DNA of 64,000 nt from Streptomyces sp. NBC_00344 (GTDB lineage: Bacteria > Actinomycetota > Actinomycetes > Streptomycetales > Streptomycetaceae). The DNA lies in NCBI RefSeq assembly GCF_036088315.1, contig NZ_CP107996.1:2748501-2812500 (forward strand), written 5' to 3'. Under the pieces are notes generated by a model that did no database searches, was not told where the DNA came from, and worked only from the letters and a program-made list of their open reading frames with translations. Shown one piece after another: positions 25,808-34,409 of this stretch (within the stretch, counting starts at the first letter, position 1; every line of letters begins with the position of its first letter). The translations under genes were made by a program, and so were the position numbers.

Positions 25808-26863
25808 GTGAAGGGGACCAATGAGCGGGCAGGCTTCCTGAACGGCGTTGTCGCCTACGTCCTGTGGGGGCTCGTCCCGATTTTCTGGCCGCTGCTCAAG
25901 CCGTCGGGCGCCATGGAGATCCTCGCCCACCGGATGGTGTGGTCACTGGGTGTCGTCCTGATCGCGCTGCTGGTGATGCGTCGCTGGGCCTGGATCGGCG
26001 AGCTGATCCGCACCCCCCGCCGGCTGGGACTCGTGGCCGTCGCAGCGGTGGTCATCAGCATCAACTGGGGCGGCTACATCTGGGCGGTCAACAACGGCCA
26101 GGTGGTCGAGGCGTCCCTCGGCTACTTCATCAACCCCCTGGTCACCATCGCCATGGGCGTCCTGCTGCTCGGCGAGCGACTGCGCCCCGCGCAGTGGGCG
26201 GCGGTCGGCACCGGCGTCGCAGCGGTAGCGGTCCTCGCCGTCGGATACGGCAAGCCGCCCTGGATCTCGCTGATGCTGGCCTTCTCCTTCGCGACCTACG
26301 GGCTGGTGAAGAAGAAGGTGAACCTCGGCGGCCTGGAATCGCTCGCGGCCGAGACGGCCGTCCAGTTCCTCCCCGCCCTCGGCTATCTGCTCTTCCTCAC
26401 CGCGAACGGCCGGGCCACCTTCGGCACCCCCTCGCACGGGGCCCTGCTCGCCTCCACCGGCCTGGTCACCGCGATCCCGCTGGTGCTCTTCGGCGCGGCC
26501 GCGATCCGGGTGCCGCTCTCCACCCTGGGGTTGCTCCAGTACCTGGCACCGGTCTTCCAGTTCGGCCTGGGCATCGTGTACTTCCATGAGGCGATGCCCC
26601 CGGAGCGATGGGCCGGCTTCGCGCTGGTCTGGCTGGCGCTGACGGTACTGACCTGGGACGCGCTGCGGAACGCCCGCAGAACGAGGGCGCAGGCGGTACG
26701 TCTGCGGGCCGAGGCCCGGCTCACGGCCACCGCGGGCTCCGGATCCGCGGCCACCGACCCCGCCCTCGCGGGACCCGCCCTGACCGGACCCCCGTCGGAC
26801 ATCCCGGTCCCCGACGGCTCGCCCATCACCACGACACCGACCGGTACCGACCGGGACTCCTGA
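25808..26863 (+). CDS. rarD: RarD/EamA-family transporter
   Basis: A 351-residue drug/metabolite superfamily permease with ten predicted membrane helices in two EamA halves. The RarD subfamily start GFLNGVVAYVLWGLVPIFWP and the HRMVWSL segment are clear, as is INWGGYIWAVNNGQVVEASLGY. The GTG at 25808 with AGAGGGGGG upstream is the best start. E. coli RarD was linked to chloramphenicol sensitivity; the substrate is unknown. The C-terminal 50 residues are an Ala/Pro/Thr-rich hydrophilic tail. The gene ends one base before the convergent TetR gene. Confidence 0.9.
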   Translation: MKGTNERAGFLNGVVAYVLWGLVPIFWPLLKPSGAMEILAHRMVWSLGVVLIALLVMRRWAWIGELIRTPRRLGLVAVAAVVISINWGGYIWAVNNGQVVEASLGYFINPLVTIAMGVLLLGERLRPAQWAAVGTGVAAVAVLAVGYGKPPWISLMLAFSFATYGLVKKKVNLGGLESLAAETAVQFLPALGYLLFLTANGRATFGTPSHGALLASTGLVTAIPLVLFGAAAIRVPLSTLGLLQYLAPVFQFGLGIVYFHEAMPPERWAGFALVWLALTVLTWDALRNARRTRAQAVRLRAEARLTATAGSGSAATDPALAGPALTGPPSDIPVPDGSPITTTPTGTDRDS

Positions 26864-26864
26864 G

Positions 26865-27446
26865 TCAGCCGCCCAGCGCCCTCAGCACGTGGGCGACCAA
26901 CTGCGCGATCCTCTCCGGGTCGTGCGGCGTCCTGCGCAGGGTGTGGCGGTAGTAGAGCGGCCCGTACAGCAGCTCGATCGCCATGGGCAGATCGGCGTCG
27001 GCGGGCAGCACGCCCTGCGCCTGGGCGCTGCGCAGCCGGATCGTGGCCGTCTCGAGGCGCGGCGCGATGAAGTTGTCCTGCACGGTCCTGGCCAGCTCGT
27101 CGTCGTACTGGAGCTCGGTGAGGATCCCGGCATACGCCGGCCCCAGCGGCGGATACGCCAGCAGGCGCACCACGGCGTTCATCTGGGTCTGCAGATCGGC
27201 AGCCAGATCCCCGGTGTCAGGGAACGGTTTGGTCCGGATGACAGCGTTGTCGACGGCCTCCAGCAGCAACGCGCCCTTGGAGGGCCACCATCGGTAGATG
27301 GTCTTCTTGCTCACCCCGGCGCGCGCCGCGATCGCCTCGATCGTGACCCGGGCGTATCCCCGTTCCGCGCAGAGAGCGAGGGCTGCCGCGAGGATCGCCT
27401 GCTGGGACTTCTCGCTACGGCGCGCGGGATTGGGAGTGAGGGTCAC
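26865..27446 (-). CDS. TetR-family repressor
   Basis: A 193-residue regulator. The N-terminal HTH is clear: QAILAAALALCAERGYARVTIEAIAARAGVSKKTIYRWWPSKGALL. The C-terminal ligand domain is of the TetR_C type with YYRHTLRR near the end. The GTG start has almost no ribosome binding site, and a TAGACT lies seven bases upstream, so a leaderless transcript is possible. A near-perfect operator-like repeat is found 36 bp upstream. No obvious efflux or enzyme gene is divergent from it. Confidence 0.92.
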   Translation of the reverse strand: MTLTPNPARRSEKSQQAILAAALALCAERGYARVTIEAIAARAGVSKKTIYRWWPSKGALLLEAVDNAVIRTKPFPDTGDLAADLQTQMNAVVRLLAYPPLGPAYAGILTELQYDDELARTVQDNFIAPRLETATIRLRSAQAQGVLPADADLPMAIELLYGPLYYRHTLRRTPHDPERIAQLVAHVLRALGG

Positions 27447-27481
27447 CTCAGAAGTCTATGCACGAAGCTCTGGGGCGGACG

Positions 27482-27522
27482 ATACGTAGCGTATTGACAG
27501 CGGAAGATGGACGACCGACAAT
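27482..27522 (+). promoter_or_regulatory. TetR operator-like palindrome abutting a strong plus-strand promoter
   Basis: ATACG-TAG-CGTAT (27482-27494) is a perfect inverted repeat upstream of the tetR start. It abuts TTGACA (27494-27499), which is followed after exactly 17 bp by GACAAT (27517-27522). The promoter points away from tetR, but no plus-strand gene follows before the convergent ABC permease gene. Confidence 0.55.
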
Positions 27523-27607
27523 GATCGCCGGGGAAACGGTACGTGTCGTGTCGAGCCGCGTCGGGGGACGGCTTCTCGGCATGACACGTGCCCTCCCTCC
27601 CCGCCCC

Positions 27608-28492
27608 TCACGCGACGATGTCCTTCGCCGTGAACCGGGCCCAGGCCGCAGAGCCGAACACCACCGCGTACAGCGCTTGCAATCCGAGATTCCTGACCAC
27701 CTCGTCCCAGTAGACCGGCGCGCGCAGCAGATCCGCGAAGGACAGCCAGTAGTGCGGGAAGAGATAGGGGTGCACCGCGTGCAGTTGCGGAATGGTGTCC
27801 ACGATCTGCACGGCGATCACCAGACCGACCGTCGCCGCCATCGCCGCGACACCGCTGTCGGTGAGTGTGGAGATGAACAGGCCGATCGCGGCCACCCCGA
27901 GGAGTGAGGCGGCCACGACGGCCGCGATGAGCGCCGCGCGGCCCAGACCCTGGGCGAAGGAGATCTGCGTACCGGAGATCGTGGTGACCTCCCCCACCGG
28001 GAAGAGCGCCACGCCCGCCAGCAGCGCCGAACCCGCCACGACCAGGGTGGCGGCCAGGCAGAAGACCATGGCCGAGGTGTACTTGGCGCACAGCAGCCGG
28101 GTCCTGCCGGCCGGTGCGACCAGCAGATAGCGCAGCGTTCCGGTGCCGGCCTCACCCGCGACGGCGTCGCCCGCCACGACCGCCACCGCCATCGGGAGGA
28201 AGACCGGGAGGGTCGCGGCAAGGGCCGCGAACACCAGGAACAGGCCGTTGCCGGTGATCTGGGTGAGAAAGGCGGGGCCCTCTCCGCTGCTGTCGCGGGC
28301 CTGCGAGCCGTCACCGGTCTGCCACTTCACGGCGATGCCGATGAGCAGCGGCACCGCGGCCAGCACCCCGAGCAGGGCCAGCGTGCGCCACCGCCGGAAG
28401 GTGATGGCCAGCTCCGACCGGAAGAGACCCGCGAACCGGCGCAGCCCGGCCGCGGCGACGGGGGTCAGTACCCCGGCTTCAGCCTGCGACAT
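27608..28492 (-). CDS. ABC-2 type transporter permease
   Basis: A 294-residue membrane protein of the ABC-2 exporter type. RSELAITFRRWRTLALLGVLAAVPLL is the usual first helix. About six helices follow, including a conserved EAGTGTLRYLLVAPAGRTRLLCAKY connector. The start lies 14 bp inside the end of the ATPase gene, so the two form one exporter. The substrate is unknown. The LolA-like gene upstream on the same strand suggests lipid or lipoprotein traffic (inference). Confidence 0.9.
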   Translation of the reverse strand: MSQAEAGVLTPVAAAGLRRFAGLFRSELAITFRRWRTLALLGVLAAVPLLIGIAVKWQTGDGSQARDSSGEGPAFLTQITGNGLFLVFAALAATLPVFLPMAVAVVAGDAVAGEAGTGTLRYLLVAPAGRTRLLCAKYTSAMVFCLAATLVVAGSALLAGVALFPVGEVTTISGTQISFAQGLGRAALIAAVVAASLLGVAAIGLFISTLTDSGVAAMAATVGLVIAVQIVDTIPQLHAVHPYLFPHYWLSFADLLRAPVYWDEVVRNLGLQALYAVVFGSAAWARFTAKDIVA

Positions 28493-29447
28493 CGAATCCC
28501 TCCCCGGTGAGTGCCACGAAGGCTTCCTCCAGGGAGGCCCGCTCGACGCCGAAGGCCCTGACGCGAACGTCCGCCCGCACGAGGGCGGCGTTCAGATCCG
28601 CCAGATCGGTCTCGGCGGAGGGAAGTTCACCGGTGACCCGGTTCTCGGCGACGACCACGTCGACGACACCCAATCCCTTGAGCACCCTGGCCGCATCGCC
28701 GGGGTCCGGTGTGGCGACGGCGAGCCGCCCACGGGCCGCGAGATCGCCCACCGGCCCCTGGGTGATCAGCCGGCCACCGGCCATCACGGCCACATGGGTG
28801 CAGACCTGCTCGATCTCGTCGAGGAGATGCGAGGAGAGAAACACCGTGGTGCCGTCACCCGCCAGTTCCTTGACCAGGGTCCGGATCTCCCGCATGCCCT
28901 GCGGATCGAGCCCGTTCGTCGGTTCGTCGAGGACCAGCAGTCCGCGCGGCTGGAGCAGTGCGGCGGCGAGACCGAGCCGCTGTTTCATCCCGAGCGAGTA
29001 CGCCCTGGCCTTCCTCGCCGCGGCCGGCCCCAGCCCGACGCGTTCGAGCGCGGTCTCCACCCGGTCCCGCCGGGTACGCGGGTCGGCTTCCGGGTCGGCG
29101 CAGTCGTAGCGGACGAGGTTGTCGCGCCCCGAGAGGAAGCCGTAGAGCGCCGGTCCCTCGATGAGCGCACCGACCCTGGGCAGCACGGTGCGGGCGGCCC
29201 GGGGCATGGGGTGGCCGAGGAGACGGGCGGAGCCCGATGTCGGCTCGATGAGCCCCATCAGCATGCGGATGGTCGTGGTCTTGCCGGAACCATTGGGTCC
29301 CAGAAAACCGAAGACACTGCCGCGGGGCACCGTCAGATCGAGATGGTCGACGGCGAGCCGGCCGCCGCGGAAGCGTTTGGTGAGGGCGCGGGTTTCGATG
29401 ACGGCTTCCGCGGTGGCCGTCGTTGCGGTGGTGGTGGCGGTCGGCAT
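28479..29447 (-). CDS. ABC transporter ATP-binding protein
   Basis: A 322-residue nucleotide-binding subunit of an ABC-2 exporter. Walker A FLGPNGSGKTTTIRML, the signature region YSLGMKQRLGLAAALLQP, Walker B LLVLDEPTNGLDPQG and the switch His (FLSSHLLDEIEQV) are all present. I start it at the ATG at 29447 (GGGGGA upstream). The longer frame to 29552 is Arg/Gly-rich and unsupported. The C-terminal 80 residues after the core domain are typical of drug or lantibiotic-immunity exporters. Confidence 0.93.
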   Translation of the reverse strand: MPTATTTATTATAEAVIETRALTKRFRGGRLAVDHLDLTVPRGSVFGFLGPNGSGKTTTIRMLMGLIEPTSGSARLLGHPMPRAARTVLPRVGALIEGPALYGFLSGRDNLVRYDCADPEADPRTRRDRVETALERVGLGPAAARKARAYSLGMKQRLGLAAALLQPRGLLVLDEPTNGLDPQGMREIRTLVKELAGDGTTVFLSSHLLDEIEQVCTHVAVMAGGRLITQGPVGDLAARGRLAVATPDPGDAARVLKGLGVVDVVVAENRVTGELPSAETDLADLNAALVRADVRVRAFGVERASLEEAFVALTGEGFDVAG

Positions 29448-29567
29448 GGCGGTCCCCCGTCGTTGGGCGTGGCCGGTGCCGACCAGGCTAGTGCCGTGCC
29501 ATGAGCGGGGGCCGGGGCGCGGCCGGGCGGCGGAGCGCACCGGCCCTGCCACGGCCCCCGCACCCGT

Positions 29568-30788
29568 CTACTTCGCCGAGTCGGCGGCCCGTACCAGGGT
29601 CCCCTTGTCCACCGCGCCCACGAACACCTGCCCGTCATCCGTGAGCAGCGCGTTCACCAGCCGGGTGTGGAAGATCATCCCCGAACCGAACTTCCCGCTC
29701 ACCTTGTCTCCGAGCGAGTCCAGGAACTGCTGCGCTCCAGCAGCGCCTTTGCCCTTGCCCGCGGCGTCCGCTGCGCCACCGATTCCCTGGCCGCTGCCCG
29801 TGTCGAGCCGGGCCACCGAAGTCCAGTTCTTGCCGATGACGTTCAGGCCGTCGAAGCCGCCCCGCTCAGCGGGATTCCGGTTGCCCTCAGGTGCCTTCCG
29901 CGCGTCGCCCTCCGTGACCTTCGCGCCCTTCGGCGGTGTGAAGGTGAAGGCGGAGGCCGCCGGCTTCCCGAAGTCGACCCTGGTGAAGCCCGCATCGATC
30001 GCGGCCTTGCCACCACCGCTGGGGGTGAGCGTGAACTTCAACGGGGTACCGGTCTTCGCGTCCACCGCGACCCGGATCGAACCGATCGTCGAACCGGACT
30101 GCTTCGGCTTGATGAGCAGCTGATACGCGTCCCGGCCGGCCACCTGCGACGTGCCGTCGACGCTCACCGAGGTCGTCGGCCCGGCAGCCTTCAGGGCCTC
30201 GTCGGCGAGCGCCTTCGGTGTGGCCGGGAGCTTGCCGGCGCCGCTCTTCGGCGCACTGTGCGCGGTCCTGCCCGATTCCCTGGAGTGGTAGACCTGGTTC
30301 GACTTGCTGTCGTAGGCCCAGGTCTGCTGCCCGTTGTGGATCAGGCTGTACTCGGCGGCCGGGTCCAGGATGGACACCCGCTGCTTGTCGGGGCCGTCGG
30401 CCGCCACGCGCAGGGTGTGCGAGCCGGACGCGAGCTCCATCAGCTTGCTGTCGGGCGATGCGCTCTCCCCGCCCTTGCCCCCGCCGCTCCTGCCGGACAG
30501 GAACGAACCGGTCATTCCACCGAGCGAGGGAAGGCCCAGGTCGGTGTTGACCTTGACGGTGCCGGACAGCTGCTGGGTGTCCGACGCGGCGATCTTCTCG
30601 ATGAGCTGCTGCGCGGTGATCTTCGGTAGACTGGGGTCGCCCGAGCTGGCGAGCGCCGGTACGAGACCGATCGTCACCGCCGCCACCCCCGCCACCGCGG
30701 CCGGGACGAGATAGCGCGCCGCCTTCCGGCGGCCCGCCGAAAGGTCCGTGGCCTCTTCGGTGTCCTGTGCGCTGTCGTTCGGTGCCAT
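29568..30788 (-). CDS. LolA/RseB-like secreted or membrane-anchored lipid-binding protein
   Basis: A 406-residue protein of the COG2834 (outer-membrane lipoprotein-sorting) type. A hydrophilic N-terminus is followed by one membrane segment (YLVPAAVAGVAAVTIGLVPA), then ITAQQLIEKIAASDTQQLSG, the standard opening of the beta-sheet fold, and YSLIHNGQQTWAYDSKSNQV. There is no lipobox Cys, so it is probably held by an uncleaved signal anchor. Members bind acyl chains, or sense them as in RseB. It lies 120 bp upstream of the ABC exporter pair on the same strand. GGAGGT precedes the chosen ATG; the frame upstream of it is unsupported. Confidence 0.85.
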   Translation of the reverse strand: MAPNDSAQDTEEATDLSAGRRKAARYLVPAAVAGVAAVTIGLVPALASSGDPSLPKITAQQLIEKIAASDTQQLSGTVKVNTDLGLPSLGGMTGSFLSGRSGGGKGGESASPDSKLMELASGSHTLRVAADGPDKQRVSILDPAAEYSLIHNGQQTWAYDSKSNQVYHSRESGRTAHSAPKSGAGKLPATPKALADEALKAAGPTTSVSVDGTSQVAGRDAYQLLIKPKQSGSTIGSIRVAVDAKTGTPLKFTLTPSGGGKAAIDAGFTRVDFGKPAASAFTFTPPKGAKVTEGDARKAPEGNRNPAERGGFDGLNVIGKNWTSVARLDTGSGQGIGGAADAAGKGKGAAGAQQFLDSLGDKVSGKFGSGMIFHTRLVNALLTDDGQVFVGAVDKGTLVRAADSAK

Positions 30789-30904
30789 GTGTGCCCTACC
30801 TCCGTGGTCGGCGGCGATCCGTCCGGTTGCCTTCGTCCACCCCGCGCCGCCATTCTCACCCGAATCGGTGGGGTGTGGTGCTCTCCATCTCACCAAAACA
30901 GGCG

Positions 30905-30944
30905 GCAGTACGCGTCAGCCCCCGGGATCAACTCCGCGTACTGC
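30905..30944. promoter_or_regulatory. Inverted repeat upstream of the LolA-like gene
   Basis: GCAGTACGCG (30905-30914) and CGCGTACTGC (30935-30944) are perfect 10-bp complements 20 bp apart, about 120 bp upstream of the LolA-like start. They may be an operator. Apart from this and the terminator at 31148-31177, I see nothing else in the 399-bp gap 30789-31187. Confidence 0.4.
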
Positions 30945-31147
30945 TCCGGTATGACAACCGAACGCGGGTGTTCCCCCGTCCCGTAGGGGACGCCTCCGGG
31001 CGCTGAGCGCTCGCGGCGACGGATCCGTACAACCGGGTGAGAGCGGACGGTGCCACTCGGGGGAGCCGGCGGACGGCGCCGGCCAGGCCGTCACCGCATC
31101 GCACGGGTATGTGCCGTACGCGTCGGCGGCCCGCCTCCGGTTCGGGT

Positions 31148-31177
31148 CCGCACGGCGGGCGACCGCCCGCCGTGCGG
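31148..31177 (-). terminator. Perfect 14-bp stem with 2-nt loop after the polyprenyl synthase gene
   Basis: 31148-31161 pairs fully with 31164-31177 around AC. It begins 11 bp beyond the stop codon of the minus-strand polyprenyl synthase gene. It is a typical GC-rich Streptomyces terminator without a U-tract. Confidence 0.8.
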
Positions 31178-31187
31178 TGCCGGTCCG

Positions 31188-32198
31188 TCAGCCCACGCGG
31201 TGCACAACGGCACCGCACAGTTCCTCGAGCGCTGCCTTCGCGTAGCACTTCTTCAGCGGCGCCAGCGAGGCCCGGGCTTCCTCCGCGTACCGCACGGTGT
31301 CCCTGCGGGCCTGCTCCAGCGCCGGGTGGGCCCGCATCAGACGCAGCGCCTCGGCGCACCGGGCGTCGTCGCTCAGGTCTCCGTCGAGAAGCTCGACCAG
31401 GGCCAGGTCATCCGGCTTGCCGTGCGCGGCGGCCAGGGCGCGCAGATGCAGTACCGGCAGCGTCGGGATGCCCTCACGCAGGTCCGTGCCCGGGGTCTTG
31501 CCCGACTCGTGGCTGTCGCTCGCGATGTCCAGCACGTCGTCGGCCAGCTGGAACGCCGTACCGAGCCGCTCACCGTACTGGGTGAGGATGTCCACGACCC
31601 CCTCGTCGGCGCCGGACATCATCGCGCCGAACCGCCCCGAAACGGCGACCAGCGACCCGGTCTTGCCCGCGATCACGTCCAGGTAGTGCGCGACGGGGTC
31701 CCGGCCGTCCTGGGGCCCCGCGGTCTCGAGGATCTGTCCGGTCACCAGGCGTTCGAACGCCTCGGCCTGGATCCGGACCGCCTCGGGGCCCAGATCGGCC
31801 AGGATGTGCGAGGCCCGGGCGAAGAGGAAGTCACCTGTCAGGACCGCGACGGAGTTGTCCCAGCGGGCATTGGCGCTGTCCACCCCGCGCCGCACGTCGG
31901 CCTCGTCCATCACGTCGTCGTGGTAGAGCGTCGCCAGATGGGTCAGTTCGACCACCACGGCGGAGGGGACCACTCCGGGGGCGTAGGGGTCCCCGAACTG
32001 CGCGGCAAGCATCACGATCAGCGGGCGGAAGCGTTTGCCCCCGGCGTGCACCAGATGCTGCGCGGCTTCGGTGATGAAGGGGACCTCGCTCTTGGTGGCG
32101 TCGAGCAATCCGGCCTCGACAGCCGCCAATCCCGCCTGGACATCGGCCTCAAGTGCCTGGTCCCGCACGCTCAGCCCGAACGGCCCGACGACGGTCAC
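31188..32198 (-). CDS. Long-chain polyprenyl diphosphate synthase
   Basis: A 336-residue trans-prenyltransferase that extends allylic diphosphates with isopentenyl diphosphate. Both Asp-rich motifs are present: YHDDVMDEADVRRG (first DDxxD) and FQLADDVLDIASD (second). The substrate-binding GGKRFRPLIV and GKTGSLVAVSGRFGAMMSG are also present. Small residues before the first motif (LTHLATLYHDD) favour a long product, so it probably makes the octa- or nonaprenyl side chain of menaquinone, the electron acceptor of the NuoA-N complex in this window (inference). GTG start with AGGAG upstream. Confidence 0.9.
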   Translation of the reverse strand: MTVVGPFGLSVRDQALEADVQAGLAAVEAGLLDATKSEVPFITEAAQHLVHAGGKRFRPLIVMLAAQFGDPYAPGVVPSAVVVELTHLATLYHDDVMDEADVRRGVDSANARWDNSVAVLTGDFLFARASHILADLGPEAVRIQAEAFERLVTGQILETAGPQDGRDPVAHYLDVIAGKTGSLVAVSGRFGAMMSGADEGVVDILTQYGERLGTAFQLADDVLDIASDSHESGKTPGTDLREGIPTLPVLHLRALAAAHGKPDDLALVELLDGDLSDDARCAEALRLMRAHPALEQARRDTVRYAEEARASLAPLKKCYAKAALEELCGAVVHRVG

Positions 32199-32375
32199 GA
32201 GGGGATCTCCTGTCTGCTGACGATCACACGGATTGTCGATGTGTCGTTGTCCGCACTCAAGTCAGCGTATCCGGTCGGCTTTCGATCACCGTGAGCGCCT
32301 GCCCGCCCATGGCGGGCACATACCGAGGGTGACCGGTATGTTCGAAACAAGTAGATTTGAAGTGGAGTATTTCAT

Positions 32376-34385
32376 TTGTCAGGAACAGAGGTCCGGCTCC
32401 GGATCGACTTCCCTTACGAGACGCGTCGTGAGGACGTCTGGATCCCCCTGACGGACGGCACCCAGCTGTACGCGAGAATCTGGCGCCCGCTCACCGATGA
32501 GCCGGTCCCCGCGCTGCTCGAATATCTGCCGTACCGGCTCAGTGACTGGACCGCCCCGCAGGACTGCCAGCGGCACCCCTGGTACGCGGGACACGGGTAC
32601 GCCTCCGTACGGGTGGACGTGCGCGGCCACGGCAACTCCACAGGTCTCGCGGGGGACGAGTACGACGCGCAGGAGCTCGCCGACGGGGTCGCGGTGGTGG
32701 AGTGGCTCGCGGAGCAACCCTGGTGCACCGGCCGGGTCGGCATGTTCGGGATCTGCTGGGGCGGCTTCAATTCGCTGCAGATCGCGGCCCTCGCACCGGA
32801 GCCGCTGAAGGCGGTCGTCACGGTCTGTTCCTCCGACGACCGCTTCGACAATGACGTCCACTACATGGGCGGTTCGGTGCTGGCCGTCGACATGCACGCC
32901 TGGGCCGCGGCCATGCTCACCCATGTGTCGCGGCCGCCGGACCCGGCCCAGGTCGGGTCCGTCTGGCGGGACATGTGGCTGAACCGGCTCGAAGCCGTCG
33001 ATCCCTTCATCCACACCTGGCTCGCCCACCAGACGCGCGACGCCTACTGGAAGCACGGCAGCATCTGTGAGGACTACTCGGCGGTCAGGACCCCTGTCCT
33101 CGCGGTGGGCGGCTGGCACGATCCCTACCGGGACGCGGTCCTGCGACTGGTGGAGCGGCTGGACCCGGCTCTGGTCAGGGGCCTGATCGGCCCCTGGTCG
33201 CATCAGTATCCGGACCGGGGTCTGCCGCCGGGCCCGGCGATCGGCTTTCTTCAGGAGACCCTGCGCTGGTGGGACCACCACCTGAAGGACCAGGATTCCG
33301 GGGTCATGGCGGAACCCATGCTCCGCTGCTGGATCAGCCGGTCGCACCCTCCGGCCACCACCTACCGGGAGCTGCCCGGCCGCTGGGTCGGCGAGCCGTC
33401 CTGGCCCTCCCCGAACGTCACCCCGGTCTCCTACGGGCTTCAGGGCGACCCGATGGTGGTCAACTCCCCCCAGCACACCGGCCTGGACGCCGGACGGTTC
33501 TACCCGTACGGCAACGATTCCGATCTGCCGCCGGACCAGCGGGACGAGGACGCGAAGTCCGTCTGCTTCGAATTCCCGGTCCGCCAGACCCCGATCGAGA
33601 TCCTGGGCCGCCCGTCGGTCCATCTCACGGTGACCTGCGGCGTCCACACGGGCCAGGTGGCCGCACGCCTCTGCGATGTGGCGCCCGACGGTTCGTCCAC
33701 CCTGGTCACCCGAGGCGCGCTCAACTTCTCGGCCCGCCAGGACCGGTCCCGCGCGGACGCCTGGGAGCCGGGCACCACCGAGGTGCTGGCCTTCGAACTG
33801 AACGGCATCGGCCACACCTTCCCGCCGGGCCACCGCATCCGGCTCGCGGTCTCCTCCGCCTACTGGCCGTGGATCTGGCCCCAGCCGGACACGGCCAGGG
33901 GCTGGACCCTCGACCCGGCGGCCTCCACCCTCGAACTGCCGGTACGCGCGCGCACCACCGACGACCACATCACCTTCGACGAGCCCGAAGAGGCCGAGCC
34001 GCTGGGCGTGATCGTCCCCGAGCCGCACGGCGACCGGCCCGGCCGGCGGGTCGTGCGGGACGTGGCGGAAGGCACCTGGCGGCTGGAGGTCGACCCTGGC
34101 TACGGAGGCACCAGGATCTATCCGGACGGCCTGGAATACACCGAGGACGTGCAGGACACCTACACGATCAACGAGTCGGACCCGCTGTCCGCACGCGCCC
34201 ACTCGGACTGGGCGGTGCGGCTGCACCGGCCGGAGACGGGCTGGGACGTGCGGGTCGAGACCCACTCCGGCATCAGCTGCGACGCGTACGACTTCATCAC
34301 GAAGAACGAAGTGGTGTGCCGGGAGGGCGCCGACGTGGTGTTCAGGCGGTCATGGGAGAAACGGATTCCGCGGACCGCGGGATGA
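32376..34385 (+). CDS. CocE/NonD family hydrolase with Cys at the nucleophile position
   Basis: A 669-residue alpha/beta-hydrolase of the X-Pro dipeptidyl-peptidase/cocaine-esterase type, with a C-terminal jelly-roll domain (VHLTVTCGVHTGQVAARLCDV onward). The catalytic Asp249 (GGWHDPY) and His276 (GPWSHQYP) are clear. The nucleophile elbow reads GMFGICWGGFNSL, with Cys127 (codon TGC) where the family has Ser in a G-x-S-x-G-G motif. The start appears to be a TTG at 32376 with TGGAG 12 bases upstream, since no ATG or GTG precedes the conserved beginning. Cytoplasmic: no signal peptide. It ends 24 bp from a convergent flavoprotein gene. Confidence 0.88.
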   Translation: MSGTEVRLRIDFPYETRREDVWIPLTDGTQLYARIWRPLTDEPVPALLEYLPYRLSDWTAPQDCQRHPWYAGHGYASVRVDVRGHGNSTGLAGDEYDAQELADGVAVVEWLAEQPWCTGRVGMFGICWGGFNSLQIAALAPEPLKAVVTVCSSDDRFDNDVHYMGGSVLAVDMHAWAAAMLTHVSRPPDPAQVGSVWRDMWLNRLEAVDPFIHTWLAHQTRDAYWKHGSICEDYSAVRTPVLAVGGWHDPYRDAVLRLVERLDPALVRGLIGPWSHQYPDRGLPPGPAIGFLQETLRWWDHHLKDQDSGVMAEPMLRCWISRSHPPATTYRELPGRWVGEPSWPSPNVTPVSYGLQGDPMVVNSPQHTGLDAGRFYPYGNDSDLPPDQRDEDAKSVCFEFPVRQTPIEILGRPSVHLTVTCGVHTGQVAARLCDVAPDGSSTLVTRGALNFSARQDRSRADAWEPGTTEVLAFELNGIGHTFPPGHRIRLAVSSAYWPWIWPQPDTARGWTLDPAASTLELPVRARTTDDHITFDEPEEAEPLGVIVPEPHGDRPGRRVVRDVAEGTWRLEVDPGYGGTRIYPDGLEYTEDVQDTYTINESDPLSARAHSDWAVRLHRPETGWDVRVETHSGISCDAYDFITKNEVVCREGADVVFRRSWEKRIPRTAG

Positions 34386-34409
34386 GCGAGCGGGGCGCGG
34401 GGCCCCCGG

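Noticed and set aside
32199..32290. Promoter for the polyprenyl synthase gene
   Set aside because: A TTGAGT and ACAATC pair exists, but the spacing and -10 are poor. Not reported as a feature.
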